Part shown: piece after piece, positions 12,137-24,236 of the stretch
How the letters are laid out: the number at the start of each line of letters is the position of its first letter
Position numbering within the stretch: the stretch's first letter is position 1
Source: Flaccisagitta enflata
Taxonomy: Eukaryota; Chaetognatha; Sagittoidea; Aphragmophora
Assembly (NCBI GenBank): GCA_965153355.1
Contig: OZ231127.1
Span: 9,238,001 to 9,302,000, forward strand
Reading direction: 5' to 3'
Length of the DNA: 64,000 nt
Notes under the pieces: model-generated
Seen by the model: the letters and a program-made list of their open reading frames with translations, nothing else
The model's database searches: none
Told to the model about the DNA's origin: nothing
Position numbers and translations under genes: made by a program

Positions 12137-13645
12137 TTACCGAAATTGCAGGGCTTTTTTGGTGCTGGGGTTGAGTCCGAGAATGAGCACCGGGCGGTAT
12201 ACACGCTTATCCGCCGGATGCTCGTCGAATTCGTTATGGAGATGTTGAATGAGACGCTTTACAAATGTGTAGGTGTCCCCACTATAAATTTGGGTGAGCA
12301 GAGTTTGCAATTCCCTCAAGACGAGAGAAAACACGGCGGTGGCGTCGAGATTAGTCCTAATATCGCGGAACATTTGCGAGACCGCGGACGTGCCGGCGCT
12401 GGAGAGTGGCGCTTGGCTGGTGATACAGCAATGCCACCGGAAGTGGTGACAGAGCTTTTGGGTGAGCGCCTGGATGAATCTCAACGTATTGATGTAGTCA
12501 GAGTTTTTCTGTTTATTGCTGCTGTCGGCCGATATGCATGACGATTTATGACAGAAAGCATCGTTGATGAGAATTAGCGAGTTTTCCATAAATTCGCATT
12601 GGGTATTAATTGGAGTTTCATCCTCGAAATTCGCCTCCTGGCCGTTCTCGTCTTCGTGAGTGGAGAAGATTATCGGCCCTCCTTCGTATTTATCGCCGTC
12701 GTTATCGAAACGACGTTTAACTCCAGCAGTTGCAGTTGTGCTGGCCCCGGGAATTATTTCCTTATAAGGCGATGTTGAGGAGCCGAGCGGGCCGTGTGCT
12801 CCTTTCTCCTCTTGAATCGTGTATACTGCTGGACCAGATCTGCCCGGCGATGTCGCGGTGACTGGGGATATGCGAGATTTCGACTTTCGCGTTATTTCCT
12901 TATTTGGCGTTGTTAATGCGGATGCAGCAGTAACATCCCCGCTCAAGCGTTTCTTCGCCGCTCTCGTTAGGACCCCCTTTCCACCCATCTCGTTGATGTA
13001 ATCGGTGGAGAAAATCTTTTTCATGTTTTTAAAATTTCCAACTTTAGGTTTTTTGTTGAGCTTTCTGGACGACGGGGTTGATGAGGCTTTGGCAAGTCGG
13101 GTTGACCTCGAGCGGGGCCTGTTCGATGATGATGATGATGGATATCCGCCTTTCGTCAATCGGGCGAAGAACTGAAGGCATTCGTCGGAAAATTCATGGT
13201 CTTTCGAGGAGAGAGTGTAAGGACAAGCGTTTCTACGCGGTGGCGTGTTGTCACGACCGGTGGTTTGATCGCCGTTATTGTCGTCGTCGTCGTCGTCGTC
13301 GTTGTCGTCGTCACGATCATCATCGTCATCATTATTATTGTTGTTGTTGTTGTTGTTGCTAAGGCCGAAGATTTCATTGTTAATGTGTCTCACGCTTGGA
13401 TCTTCGGCTGTCCTCTTTTTGATTGCACTTTCAAAGTCCGATTGGAATTTAGGGGTTAGACAACCTCCAGGGTACAAATATAAAGGTATTCCGAGTTTCG
13501 TGGTAGCGTCCCGTAACTGTGCGGCGTAAGATTCCGTGATTTTTTCCGGACCGATGTAGATGACGGATGAGATTGGGGTTTTCGATAACGTAGGGAAGAA
13601 ATGTTCAACGGCGAGTTTGAGGAAGAAACTTTTTCCACGTTGGCT
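12137..13645 (-). CDS. Packaging-ATPase-like exon (FtsK/A32 type), left copy, open but with Asn in Walker B
   Basis: This is one uninterrupted 503-codon exon after a CAG acceptor (13,646). It starts with a Walker A half, SQRGKSFF, so the first Gly of GxxxxGKS must lie in an upstream exon that I could not find. A disordered insert follows (Asn/Asp runs, Ser/Arg-rich, about residues 90-290), then Walker B, then a sensor-like ITSQAP segment, and a C-terminus ending LNPSTKKALQFR that resembles A32-type packaging ATPases. At codon 12,565-12,563 the first Walker B Asp is Asn (ILINDAF), where the right arm has Asp. Such enzymes power loading of DNA into capsids. This copy is likely catalytically impaired. 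Confidence 0.65.
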   Translation of the reverse strand, partial: SQRGKSFFLKLAVEHFFPTLSKTPISSVIYIGPEKITESYAAQLRDATTKLGIPLYLYPGGCLTPKFQSDFESAIKKRTAEDPSVRHINNEIFGLSNNNNNNNNNDDDDDRDDDNDDDDDDDNNGDQTTGRDNTPPRRNACPYTLSSKDHEFSDECLQFFARLTKGGYPSSSSSNRPRSRSTRLAKASSTPSSRKLNKKPKVGNFKNMKKIFSTDYINEMGGKGVLTRAAKKRLSGDVTAASALTTPNKEITRKSKSRISPVTATSPGRSGPAVYTIQEEKGAHGPLGSSTSPYKEIIPGASTTATAGVKRRFDNDGDKYEGGPIIFSTHEDENGQEANFEDETPINTQCEFMENSLILINDAFCHKSSCISADSSNKQKNSDYINTLRFIQALTQKLCHHFRWHCCITSQAPLSSAGTSAVSQMFRDIRTNLDATAVFSLVLRELQTLLTQIYSGDTYTFVKRLIQHLHNEFDEHPADKRVYRPVLILGLNPSTKKALQFR

Positions 13646-13799
13646 CTGTTTGGAGTGGAGGGGGGGGGAAGAGACGCATGATTAGTAGGGTAATAGATAT
13701 TTGGTCCGCATTTGGTTTCTACTTTTAAAAACGCGTGTACAACTCCGCAGTTGTGAAAGTGCGGACTTGTACGGGCAAGTCCGTTAAGGTCAGAGACCT

Positions 13800-13901
13800 C
13801 TCTCTCTCTCTCTCTCTCATCCTTTTCTACGTTTGTAATGTAAAGTTCAAGTATTGAAATTCAACGAAAAATAAAAACGTAAGTGTTATTCGATGACGCT
13901 C

Positions 13902-13980
<79 letters not shown>

Positions 13981-14440
13981 CAAAGAGACAGATAGACAGA
14001 GACATAGATAGAGAGACAGACAGATAGAGACATAGACAGAGAGACAGACAGACAGACAGAGAGATGGTGAGACAGAGACAGAGAGACAGAGACAGAGAGA
14101 CAGGGACAAAAAGACAGAGACAAAAAGACAAAGACAGAGAGATAAAAAGACAGAGACAGAGAGACAGAGACAAAGAGACAAAGAGACAGAGACAGAGAGA
14201 CAGAGACAAAGAGACAAAAAGACAGAGACAAAGAGACAGAGACAAAGAGACAAAGAAACAAAAAGACAGAGACAAAGAGACAGACAAAGAGACAGACAGA
14301 CAGACATTCAGAGAGACAGAGAGGATAAGTATTTATTTATTTATATATTATAACAGATGCAGTATATTGCTATTATATATCAGAGAGACAGAGAGATTAT
14401 GAGAGACAGAGACAGAGAGAGAGAGAGAGAGCGGTTGCCC
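13800..14440. repeat. Long GA/GACA microsatellite, left copy
   Basis: A TC run at 13,798-13,820 is followed by GA and GACAGA repeats from 13,903 to 14,430. The right-arm partner (about 17,000-17,620) is a shorter CT/CTGTCT-rich stretch. The long Ser/Leu or Arg/Asp frames across it are repeat artefacts. Confidence 0.9.
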
Positions 14441-14928
14441 AAGACGTCGACGGCTTACTTGAGAACATATGCCCCAATTGCAATTCTTTCGTGTTGTATT
14501 CACGAAAGAAAAAGAAGGATGATGTGACAAAAAGCGGCGCGAATCCGCCTCGACAGAAAACACGGACAATTGGCAACGATAACGCAAGCGATAAAGATAA
14601 AAATAGCGATGAGCTAACCGATACGCCACCAGGAGGGGGGAGGGGGCAACGCGACACGGATTGGCGGAATGATTAAAGAGATCACAAGACACGTGAGATT
14701 TGGCAGACAAAATGATACGCTGACTGGCTGCTACAAAACGGATATACAGACTATGAAAATTAAGTGAAAGTAACAATTAAAGAAAAAGAACGGATACAGA
14801 CATGCAATAGATTTTGTAGATTTAGCTATACTTGTCATTGGGGATCACGAATGGTGATTTAAGATGCCAGACCAACCAAATGATACATAATTAATTAATA
14901 AGATATGGAGAGAGAGTAACGTTTTTCT

Positions 14929-15060
14929 CTAATTTCGAGAAATGTTAACTAAGAAATGATGTTCTTTTCTAAACGCCCAGATATATAACACAGCGTTAGT
15001 CACATGAATTTGACGATACGTAGCGGCTAGTTCGCGATACAGAGTTGCTGAAAAACGACG
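14929..15060 (-). other. Short segment conserved between arms near the centre, possible exon remnant
   Basis: The reverse strand reads RQIHVTNAVLYI followed by a hydrophobic stretch ending FLVN. The right arm reads RQIHVTNTLLYI...FLVN at 16,384-16,465. The DNA around it is much more diverged. The frame is open in both arms. It may be an upstream exon of the ATPase gene or a relic of another gene. No family was recognised. Confidence 0.35.
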
Positions 15061-15485
15061 CAGAAGAAAAAGGAAAACTGCAGCGAGCAGAGGTGGAAGG
15101 ATATCAGGCGCGTGGCGCGCTACGCTGCATGCAGGAGTGCCCGCGTTGTTGCTTGCTGTTGATGATGTTGTTGTTGATGTTGCTGATGCTGATGCTGTTG
15201 TTGCTGACGCTGCTGCTGTTTTCGCTACTGCTGTTGCTGCTGTTGCTGTTGTTGCTGCTGTTGTTGCTGTTGTTGATGAGGAATAACCGTAGTTAATTGG
15301 TGGATGCTGCTGTTGCTGATTCGACGGCTGATTATGTTGTTGCTGTTGTTGATGTTGCTGCTGCTGTTGCTGCTGTTGTTGCATAATGCTGTTAGATGCT
15401 GACAATGTTAATGCTAGTTAGATAATGGTTGCAGCAGCAATGTTGTTGTTAATGTTAATGTTGTTGTTGTTGTTGCTAATGAGCA

Positions 15486-15519
<34 letters not shown>

Positions 15520-15890
15520 GAGCTCGAGAGTCAAGAGAGGCTTGGCTTCTTTTCAGGAGCCCAAAGCCAGGAGCCCAAAGCCAGGAGCCAGGAGGCATGG
15601 AGCCAGAGTGCAAGGAGCCAGGAGGCAGGAGGCAGGAGCCCGAGCCAGAGCCAGGAGCCGGGAGGCGCCTGACGCCCCCACCCGCCCAGGCGACGCTGGA
15701 TAGAAGATCAGGTCACGGACTCATTTCCGCTGCTGCACGCCAGGCTGCACCATCGTCCCCCAGCCTCCCGGCTCCTGGGCTCCTGGCCCGGCCCGCCTCC
15801 TGCCCCTGCCCTGCCCCGGCTCCCTGCCCTGGCCCTGGCTTGGCCCGCTTGGGGCCCTGGCTTGCCAGCTTCTGGACCCCTCGGGCTCCA
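15520..15890. repeat. GC-rich imperfect hairpin at the palindrome centre
   Basis: Left of about 15,700 the DNA is built from repeated GGAGCC/CCAGGAG words. Right of about 15,750 it is built from the complementary GGCTCC/CTCCTGG words, with about 60 bp of unrelated sequence between. It is flanked by TTG repeats on the left and CAA repeats on the right. It is much richer in G+C than its surroundings. It is the loop or junction of the large palindrome. No target-site duplication or clear transposon terminus was recognised. Confidence 0.7.
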
Positions 15891-15894
15891 ACCA

Positions 15895-16180
15895 ACAACA
15901 ACAACAACAAATCAACAACAACAATAACAAAAACAACAACAACAACAAATAAATATTGGACATTAACAAATAAACATTAACAATAACAAATATTATCAAA
16001 TAAATATTAATATTATCAATATCAACAATATTATCAACAACAACAACAACAATAAATAATATCAACAACAACATCAACAATAAATATCCAACAACACATC
16101 AACAACAACAATATCAACAACAACAAATAAACAATAACAACAACAACAACAACAATAACAACAACAACAACAACAACAAT

Positions 16181-16213
<33 letters not shown>

Positions 16214-16255
16214 ATCAACAACAACATCATCAACAACAACAACAACAACAGGCAC
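15895..16255. repeat. CAA/ATCAACA repeat beside the palindrome centre
   Basis: This is an irregular CAA, TAACAA and ATCAACA array. Its inverted counterpart is the TTG/CTG array at 15,140-15,520. It contains no credible gene. A short CA/CG run (16,257-16,280) follows. Confidence 0.9.
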
Positions 16256-16383
16256 TCACACACACACGCGCGCACGCACGCACATTATCCTTTTCACCTC
16301 TCGCTCCTTTTTTGTTTTCCCTTTTTTCTTCTGCGTCGTTTCAATATAGCCGCAACATACTTGAACAACAACCGCTGCATTAT

Positions 16384-16465
16384 CCACGTCAAATTCATGT
16401 GACTAACACTTTATTATATATTCCGGGCGTTTTAGAGAAAGAATATCTTTTTCTCGTTAACTTTT
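16384..16465 (+). other. Right-arm partner of the conserved short central segment
   Basis: This is the plus-strand counterpart of 14,929-15,060. It keeps the frame despite several amino-acid changes, then runs into a TCTC microsatellite at 16,496. Between here and the ATPase exon at 17,773 I see only simple repeats and pyrimidine-rich DNA. Confidence 0.35.
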
Positions 16466-16494
16466 TTATTTCTCTCAAAGCATTAGAAGAACGT

Positions 16495-16530
<36 letters not shown>

Positions 16531-17583
16531 CAATTAGTATGTATACGCTGGTTAGTCTGTATGTAAATCCGCCATTTACGTGTATCCCCCAGTAGCCAGT
16601 CGCCGCTAAATCTGCATATCTATTTGCCGCCAATCTGCTTATCCGTTTCTTGTTTTTTTTTCTTTAATTGTTGCTGCCAATTTTTGCCGATCTGTATATC
16701 CATTTTGTGCGCCAGTCCGCGTATCCATTTTTTGTCTGCCAATCTGCGTGTCCCTTTTGTACCGTCGGTCTGCAAATGTCCGTTTCCCGCCAATCCGTAT
16801 GTGCGTTTGCCCCCCCCCTCCCCTGGTCGGCGTATCGGTTAATCCATCCTTTTATTTCTCTTTCTCCTTGCACGTTATCGTTTGCCAATTTGTCCGTGTT
16901 TCTATTGAGGCGGTTCCTTTTTCCCTTTTTTTTTGTCACATCATCCTTTCTTTTTTCTTTCCGGCGAATGACACCGAAAGAAGAAGAAGAAAAAGAAGAA
17001 AGAGAGAGAGAAAGGAGAGAGAGAGAGAGAGGCAATTGGGGGCATATAGCTTTTATCGTCACGACACGCACGCCCCGCAACCGCTGCCCCGCCCCCGCCC
17101 CCGTCTTCTGTCTCTGTCTGTCTCTGCTTGTCTGTTCACTGCCCTCTGTCTGTCTGTCTGTCTCTGTCTCTCTGTCTCTGTCCCTCAATGTCTGTCTTTT
17201 GTTCGTCTCTTGTCTCTGCCTTTTTGCTTCTTTTGCCTTTGCTTCGCTTCTCTTTGGTTCTTGCCTTGTCTTTGTTCCCGTTCCTGTCTCTGGCTCCTTT
17301 GTCTCTTGTCTCTGCCCTGCTCCTGCTCATCTCTTGTCTTTGCCTTTTGCCCTGCCTTTGTCCTGCCCTGCCCTGCCCTCTGTCTCTGTCTCACCATCTC
17401 TGTCTGTCTCTGTCTGTCTCTCTGTCTGTCTGTTCTATCTGGTCTGCCTTCATTCATGCCCTGTTCATCTGCCTTTTGCCCTTGCCTCTCTCTCTGTCCC
17501 TTTCTCATCGGCCATCGAATAACACTACGTTTTTATTTTTCAAGGAATTTAACACTTAGAACTTTACATTACAATCATAGAAA

Positions 17584-17620
<37 letters not shown>

Positions 17621-17772
17621 TCTGACTTAACGGATTTGCTTGTTATTAAACCGCACTTTCACAACTGCGGAGTTGTACACGCGTTTTTAAAAGTAGAAAC
17701 CAAATGCGGACCAAATATCTATATTACCCTACTAATCATGCGTCTCTTCCCCCCCCCCTCCACTCCAAACAG

Positions 17773-19303
17773 AGCCAACGTGGAAAAAGTTTCTTCCTCA
17801 AACTCGCCGTTGAACATTTCTTCCCTACGTTATCGAAAACCCCAATCTCATCCGTCATCTACATCGGTCCGGAAAAAATCACGGAATCTTACGCCGCACA
17901 GTTACGGGACGCTACCACGAAACTCGGAATACCTTTATATTTGTACCCTGGAGGTTGTCTAACCCCTAAATTCCAATCGGACTTTGAAAGTGCAATCAAA
18001 AAGAGGACAGCCGAAGATCCAAGCGTGAGACACATTAACAATGAAATCTTCGGCCTTAGCAACAACAACAACAACAACAATAATAATAATGATGACGATA
18101 TGATGACTGTGACTATTTATTAATTTACTACCTATTTACGATGACGTTGACGACGATGACGACAATAACGGCGATCAAACCACCAGTCGTTACACCACGC
18201 CACCACGTAGAAACGCTTGTCCTTACACTCTCTCCTCGAAAGACCATGAATTTTCCGACGAATGCCTTCAGTTCTTCGCCCGATTGACGAAAGGCGGATA
18301 TCCATCATCATCATCATCGAACAGGCCCCGCTCGAGGTCAACCCGACTTGCCAAAGCCTCATCAACCCCGTCGTCCAGAAAGCTCAGCAAAAAACCTAAA
18401 GTTGGAAATTTTAAAAACATGAAAAAGATTTTCTCCACCGATTACATCAACGAGATGGGTGGAAAGGGGGTCCTAACGAGAGCGGCGAAGAAACGCTTGA
18501 GCGGGGATGTTACTGCTGCATCCGCATTAACGCCAAATAAGGAAATAACGCGAAAGTCGAAATCTCGCATATCCCCAGTCACCGCGACATCCCCGGGCAG
18601 ATCTGGTCCAGCAGTATACACGATTCAAGAGGAGAAAGGAGCCCACGGCCCGCTCGGCTCCTCAACATCGCCTTATAAGGAAATAATTCCCGGGGCCAGC
18701 ACAACTGCAACTGCTGGAGTTAAACGTCGTTTCGATAACGACGGCGATAAATACGAAGGAGGGCCGATAATCTTCTCCACTCACGAAGACGAGAACGGCC
18801 AGGAGGCGAATTTCGAGGATGAAACTCCAATTAATACCCAGTGCGAATTTATGGAAAACTCGCTAATTCTCATCGACGATGCTTTCTGTCATAAATCGTC
18901 ATGCATATCGGCCGACAGCAGCAATAAACAGAAAAACTCTGACTACATCAATACGTTGAGATTCATACAAGCGCTCACCCAAAAACTCTGTCACCACTTC
19001 CGGTGGCATTGCTGCATCACTAGCCAGGCGCCACTCTCCAGCGCCGGCACGTCCGCGGTCTCGCAAATGTTCCGCGATATTAGGACTAATCTCGACGCCA
19101 CCGCCGTGTTTTCTCTCGTCTTGAGGGAATTGCAAACTCTGCTCACCCAAATTTATAGTGGGGACACCTACTTATTTGTGAAGCGTCTCATTCAACATCT
19201 CCATAACGAATTCGACGAGCATCCGGCGGATAAGCGTGTATACCGCCCGGTGCTCATTCTTGGACTCAACCCCAGCACTAAAAAAGCCCTGCACTTTCGG
19301 TAA
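17773..19303 (+). pseudogene. Packaging-ATPase-like exon, right copy, frame-broken but Walker B intact
   Basis: This is the same exon as 13,645-12,137, after a CAG acceptor. The first ~110 codons, including the Walker A half SQRGKSFF, are open, then an insertion or rearrangement around 18,090-18,160 introduces stops and a frame change. The second part (from about 18,284) is open to the stop at 19,303. It carries Walker B as ILIDDAF with both acidic residues, then the ITSQAP segment. The exon is 22 bp longer than the left copy. The break falls in the repeat-rich insert between the two Walker motifs. Splicing around it is conceivable but no good sites were seen. Confidence 0.65.
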
Positions 19304-19570
19304 TTGCTCGTGTATTGATGTGTGTATATGCATGTATTTTCTATATGTGTATGCGCGTGTATTTCTGCATGTGTATGTGCGTGTATTTTTGTATGTGTGA
19401 CATGCCTGTTTCTTATATGTGTTTTGTAAACACATGCATATATACATATGTTAATTTGTACACCTCAACTTTTTTTCCTATTCTTGTTTTTTTTTCACTT
19501 TCTCCTCATTTTCAATTTCTATTTTTTTCTTATTCTTTCAGCTCTTACCTCTACAATCTCGCCAACGAAA

Positions 19571-19590
19571 CGGCAAAACCGTTTTTGCCG
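19571..19590 (+). promoter_or_regulatory. Short perfect stem-loop in both arms
   Basis: The 8-bp stem CGGCAAAA / TTTTGCCG has a 4-base loop. It lies a few bases after a pyrimidine-rich CTTTCAG and upstream of the unknown gene's ATG. It is identical on the left arm (11,832-11,851) although the neighbouring repeats vary. It could be a 5'-leader structure. Confidence 0.4.
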
Positions 19591-19696
19591 TGCGCCTTCT
19601 TCAACCCCACCAATCCCACCACTTAGCATCGGCAACAACAGCAGCGACAACAACAACAGCGTCAACAACAGCATCAATACAACAATAACATTAACC

Positions 19697-20956
<1,260 letters not shown>

Positions 20957-21218
20957 GTATAGACGTCTTCTTGAAAGAAACTTGTGGCCTTTCCCCGTGC
21001 TTACGGAAAGCCCCCACCTTAAACCACTCACCCAGGCTAGGCATACATCCCTATGCTCATCTGTCTATTTGTCTGATTGGTGTCATTTGTTTTTATTTGT
21101 CTTTTAGTTTGTTCCATTTATCATCTGTCTAGTAACTGTCTTCTGTATTTGTTATCTATGTTCATTCCTTTTTTCTCATATTTCTCCTCCTCTCTCCTCC
21201 TCCTTCTTTCCGGGACAG

Positions 21219-21683
21219 CCTTTGTGCTTTTTAGAACGATGATAGATAAGAGACAACGACTCTGTCTCTTTGTATGTCTTTCTCTCTGTCTCTGTATCTT
21301 AGTGTCTCTTTGTCTCAGTGTCTGTCTCCATGTCTATCATTGTATCTGTCTCTGTCTCTGTGGATATATATATCTCTGTCTCTGTAACTCTGTGTCTCAT
21401 TATATCTGTCTCTGTCTCTATGTATCTCTTTATCTCTGACTCTGTGTCTTTGTGTCTCATTCTCTCTGTCTCTGTCTCTTTGTCTCTCTCTCTTTTCTCT
21501 TTTTCTCTCTCTCTCTCTCTTTTTCTTTCTCTTTTATCTCTTTCTTTTTCTTTTTCTTTTTCTCTCTCTGTCTCTCTCTCTGTCTCTCTCTCTGTCTCTT
21601 TGTCTCTCTTTCTCTCTGTCTCTGTCTCTTTGTCTCTCTTTCTCTCTGTCTCTGTCTCTATCTCTGTCTCGCGCACGCATTAG
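21219..21683 (+). repeat. TCTCTG microsatellite that replaced exon 2 on the right arm
   Basis: After a CAG acceptor at 21,218 about 33 bp resemble exon 2 of the left arm. The DNA then becomes TCTCTGTCTC-type repeat up to the exon 3 acceptor at 21,683. The left arm has a complete 184-bp exon plus a shorter repeat here. Expansion of the repeat accompanied deletion of the exon. Confidence 0.75.
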
Positions 21684-21944
21684 GATCAACGCTGACTTAA
21701 AAGCCGAATTGGACACGGGAATAGAATCGGAAATCGAGTTTAGACACGCCAAATCAACCGGGACGACGCCCAACGGAAATGCACGCGAATTCCTGAACGG
21801 CGATTGGAGAAATCCATCTACGCCAAACCAGTTGCTGTCGACGGAAATTTCACTTGAAATGAACGTCGACACAAAAAACAAGATAAAGAACGACCAATCG
21901 CGCAAAACCAGCCGTGATGGCCATGAAAATCGCAACGACAACAG
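21684..21944 (+). CDS. Unknown large protein, exon 3
   Basis: This is a 261-bp exon after ...CATTAG and before GTCAGT. It takes the last base of a codon from exon 2 and leaves in phase 2. The encoded ~87 residues are hydrophilic, acidic then basic, and probably disordered. The phase agrees with exon 2 preserved on the left arm and with exon 4. Confidence 0.6.
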
Positions 21945-22423
21945 GTCAGTACCAAGAAACTCATTTGCATATTATCGTATTTTCACGTGGTTGTTTTAAT
22001 GTCTTTCTTTTAATCGACATTCATGTATAAAATAGTAAAAAATTATAAGAAATACCAATTTATCAAGAAAGAGTCAAATTATTATTCGGTAAAATTTTTA
22101 AATTCTAGCTTTTAATTTCTTAATTTCTTTATTTTTGATATAAATCAATACTGGAAATCTCAGAGAAATATAATTATTAAAAACACAATCAAAATTGTCA
22201 TTTAAGCTAGCAATGCTGTGCTAATAAGCAAGTTCGTTTTACTCTCTTCAAATCTTATTTGAAACGGTCTCAAACCGTCTTGCTCATACCCTGTCACCTT
22301 CACATCGCCGCTTCACCCTTCCCCCCCCCCTCCACTTTGACCTCTCTCTCTTTCAATCCACAGCACGAGGCAATGCACACGCAAAAAAAAATTATCCTTT
22401 CTTTTCCCTTCCCTTTTTAACAG

Positions 22424-22665
22424 CTCGCGTATCGCGCATGACCAGCAAGTGGAGGCCAAGGAATTCCCGAACGCGTGGAGAAACAACCCTGAATCGCATG
22501 CCCAATCGAATTTCACCGTCAACTCGTTCGGGCATGAGACCGTAAACTTGTCTCGGGAGCCAGAGCTGGTGCTACACGAGTATCAGCAAGATTACCTCAT
22601 CCAAGAAAACGTGACAAAACCGAAGGAGCACTTTCAAAGCTTCCACTTTCATCACGCCTCAGCGG
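22424..22665 (+). CDS. Unknown large protein, exon 4
   Basis: This is a 242-bp exon between TTTTTAACAG and GTAGGT, entering phase 2 and leaving phase 1. It encodes about 80 hydrophilic residues, with His/Phe-rich text near its end. It is nearly identical to the left arm. The preceding 480-bp intron is AT-rich with a poly-C run at 22,321. Confidence 0.65.
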
Positions 22666-22844
22666 GTAGGTTTAAAACCGTCAAAGACAAACGGACGGAC
22701 AAAACAAATTGTAATTCCGCGTGCACGCGACTAAAATCGCACCTGAGTATATGCGAAATAACGTTGTGGAAGAGCAGTGGCATTTTTCATTGTACTATAC
22801 ACTGGAACTGAAAGAAAAAAATATCACTTTATTCTTCCACATAG

Positions 22845-22977
22845 GAGTTCACGTGAAACGGGGCAATTTCGCTGCGACGATATCAAGACTCCCTAAATGC
22901 GTCAAGACGCCTAAGCAAGTAGGCACGTGCAACGATAACCCCAACCACAATGGCGAATTATGTACACCATGCCAGTG
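22845..22977 (+). CDS. Unknown large protein, exon 5, four-cysteine cluster
   Basis: This is a 133-bp exon between CCACATAG and GTAAGC, entering phase 1 and leaving phase 2. It contains Cys residues spaced C-x9-C-x10-C-x2-C (ending LCTPCQW), which could bind a metal ion. The following intron (22,978-23,344) holds a CA-rich microsatellite. Confidence 0.6.
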
Positions 22978-23344
22978 GTAAGCTTTTTCACGCGAAATCA
23001 AGGGACAAAACACATGTGCTAATTTGCCAACTAGCACACGCATGCACGCACACGCATGTACAAATACACATGTACACACACAAACCACGCATGCACATGT
23101 ACACACAAAATATAAAGACACGCAACTACAAACCACGCGTGCACATAAATGTGCATAGACATGTACACACACACATGTACACACACATGTGCACACACAC
23201 ACACGATCCTTTTAAACACACTTGTAGTGAACTTTTAGCAGACAAATGGACAAAACGATGTGACATCCTTACTATGTTCCCCTCCGCATCATCGTTTTTA
23301 TCTCATTCTCATTCTGGTTTTTTTTTCCAAATATCTATTTTCAG

Positions 23345-24233
23345 GGCCAAAGACAGGGAGACGCTTTGGACAGAGGAGGAAAAAAGAAACGTTCTCGGGG
23401 AAACAAAGTCGCAGACCCACCCGGAAGCTGACGGCCACGAGTTACTCGAGATGTTCCACAGAAGCTGCGTCACTACAAATCTTTCAACACTCAAAGACTT
23501 TTTGTTTCATCTAAGTCTCTCTTCAATGTCCTACGCGCAGGAAAAGGACGCCTGGTGGCAGAATGCCACCACAAACGCCATTAAAGAGATACTCATTTTT
23601 TATAATAACGAGTTAGGGTCCATGTCGTTTTCAATCTGTTACACCTCCAATGGTGTGCAACACTCCAAGTATTTTCACGAAGTGTTCGTCAATCTAAACA
23701 AATATTTCAAGGACCAACAATTGTTGCTGTATGTTTCGTTTAAGTCTATCTTTAACAGCGGTTTGACAATCGAATTTTTAGGAAGTTGTTTAAGCCATCC
23801 CATCAGTTGGATAGAACATTCTTTGGCCAACAAGAGTAGATTTTTTTTAACTCAACTGAGGGCCCAATCTGCCCTGCAAAAAGTTACGAAGTTTGCGATG
23901 CAATATTCAAGCGGGTACTACGCGTTACGTCTTTTTTATCCCCTTCTTGCACGTTCATGTAGATTCGGCGATGTTAACGATATTTTAGACATCAACACGT
24001 TATTGCAGTTGTATGCCCATTTGAATCCCAATCAGGACCTCCCGGCCCCACGCAACCAGAGGAAACGTTTGGCCTTGGTTTCTAGATATCCCCGTCATAA
24101 AGTGTTTGTTGACAGAAGAGAGTTGAACTGGCTGCATTTTCTAACTTTTTACGTTTTCCAATATTTCGACGGGCGATTCCCGAATGAACGTCCAATTATA
24201 AGAGATTGGGCGGTCCAAGCAAATGATGCCTAG
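23345..24233 (+). CDS. Unknown large protein, exon 6 (C-terminal 295 residues)
   Basis: This is the last exon, after TATTTTCAG, in phase with exon 5 and ending in TAG at 24,231. It is a mostly helical-looking, aromatic-rich sequence with no recognised motif. The gene as a whole (exons 1-6) would encode about 860-900 residues. It is open here but broken by one base on the left arm. Possible roles are a large virion protein or a replication protein. I do not assign one. Confidence 0.65.
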
Positions 24234-24236
24234 TTG

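Larger units (their letters stand above)
1..15520. repeat. Left arm of a ~31.6-kb palindrome
   Basis: This stretch is the reverse complement of the right arm. Base 1 pairs with 31,606, base 364 with 31,243, base 2,117 with 29,531, base 7,289 with 24,233, base 12,137 with 19,303 and base 13,456 with 17,962. The changing sum (31,607 to 31,418) records indels, mostly in simple repeats. Genes here lie on the minus strand. Most of the arm is nearly identical to its partner, but 3,535-4,700 and 10,430-11,450 are strongly diverged, and similarity fades towards the centre. The left limit is the window edge, so the true arm may be longer. Confidence 0.95.

Noticed and set aside
13827-14307. Overlapping Ser/Leu- and Arg/Asp-rich frames
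   Set aside because: They exist only because the GA/GACA microsatellite lacks stop codons. The same applies to the frames in TC, CAA and polypurine tracts elsewhere.
23345-24233. Unknown gene exon 6 as a DNA polymerase B
   Set aside because: None of the family B signatures (a DTDS-type or SLYPS-type motif, or K-x3-NSxYG) is visible in any of its exons.
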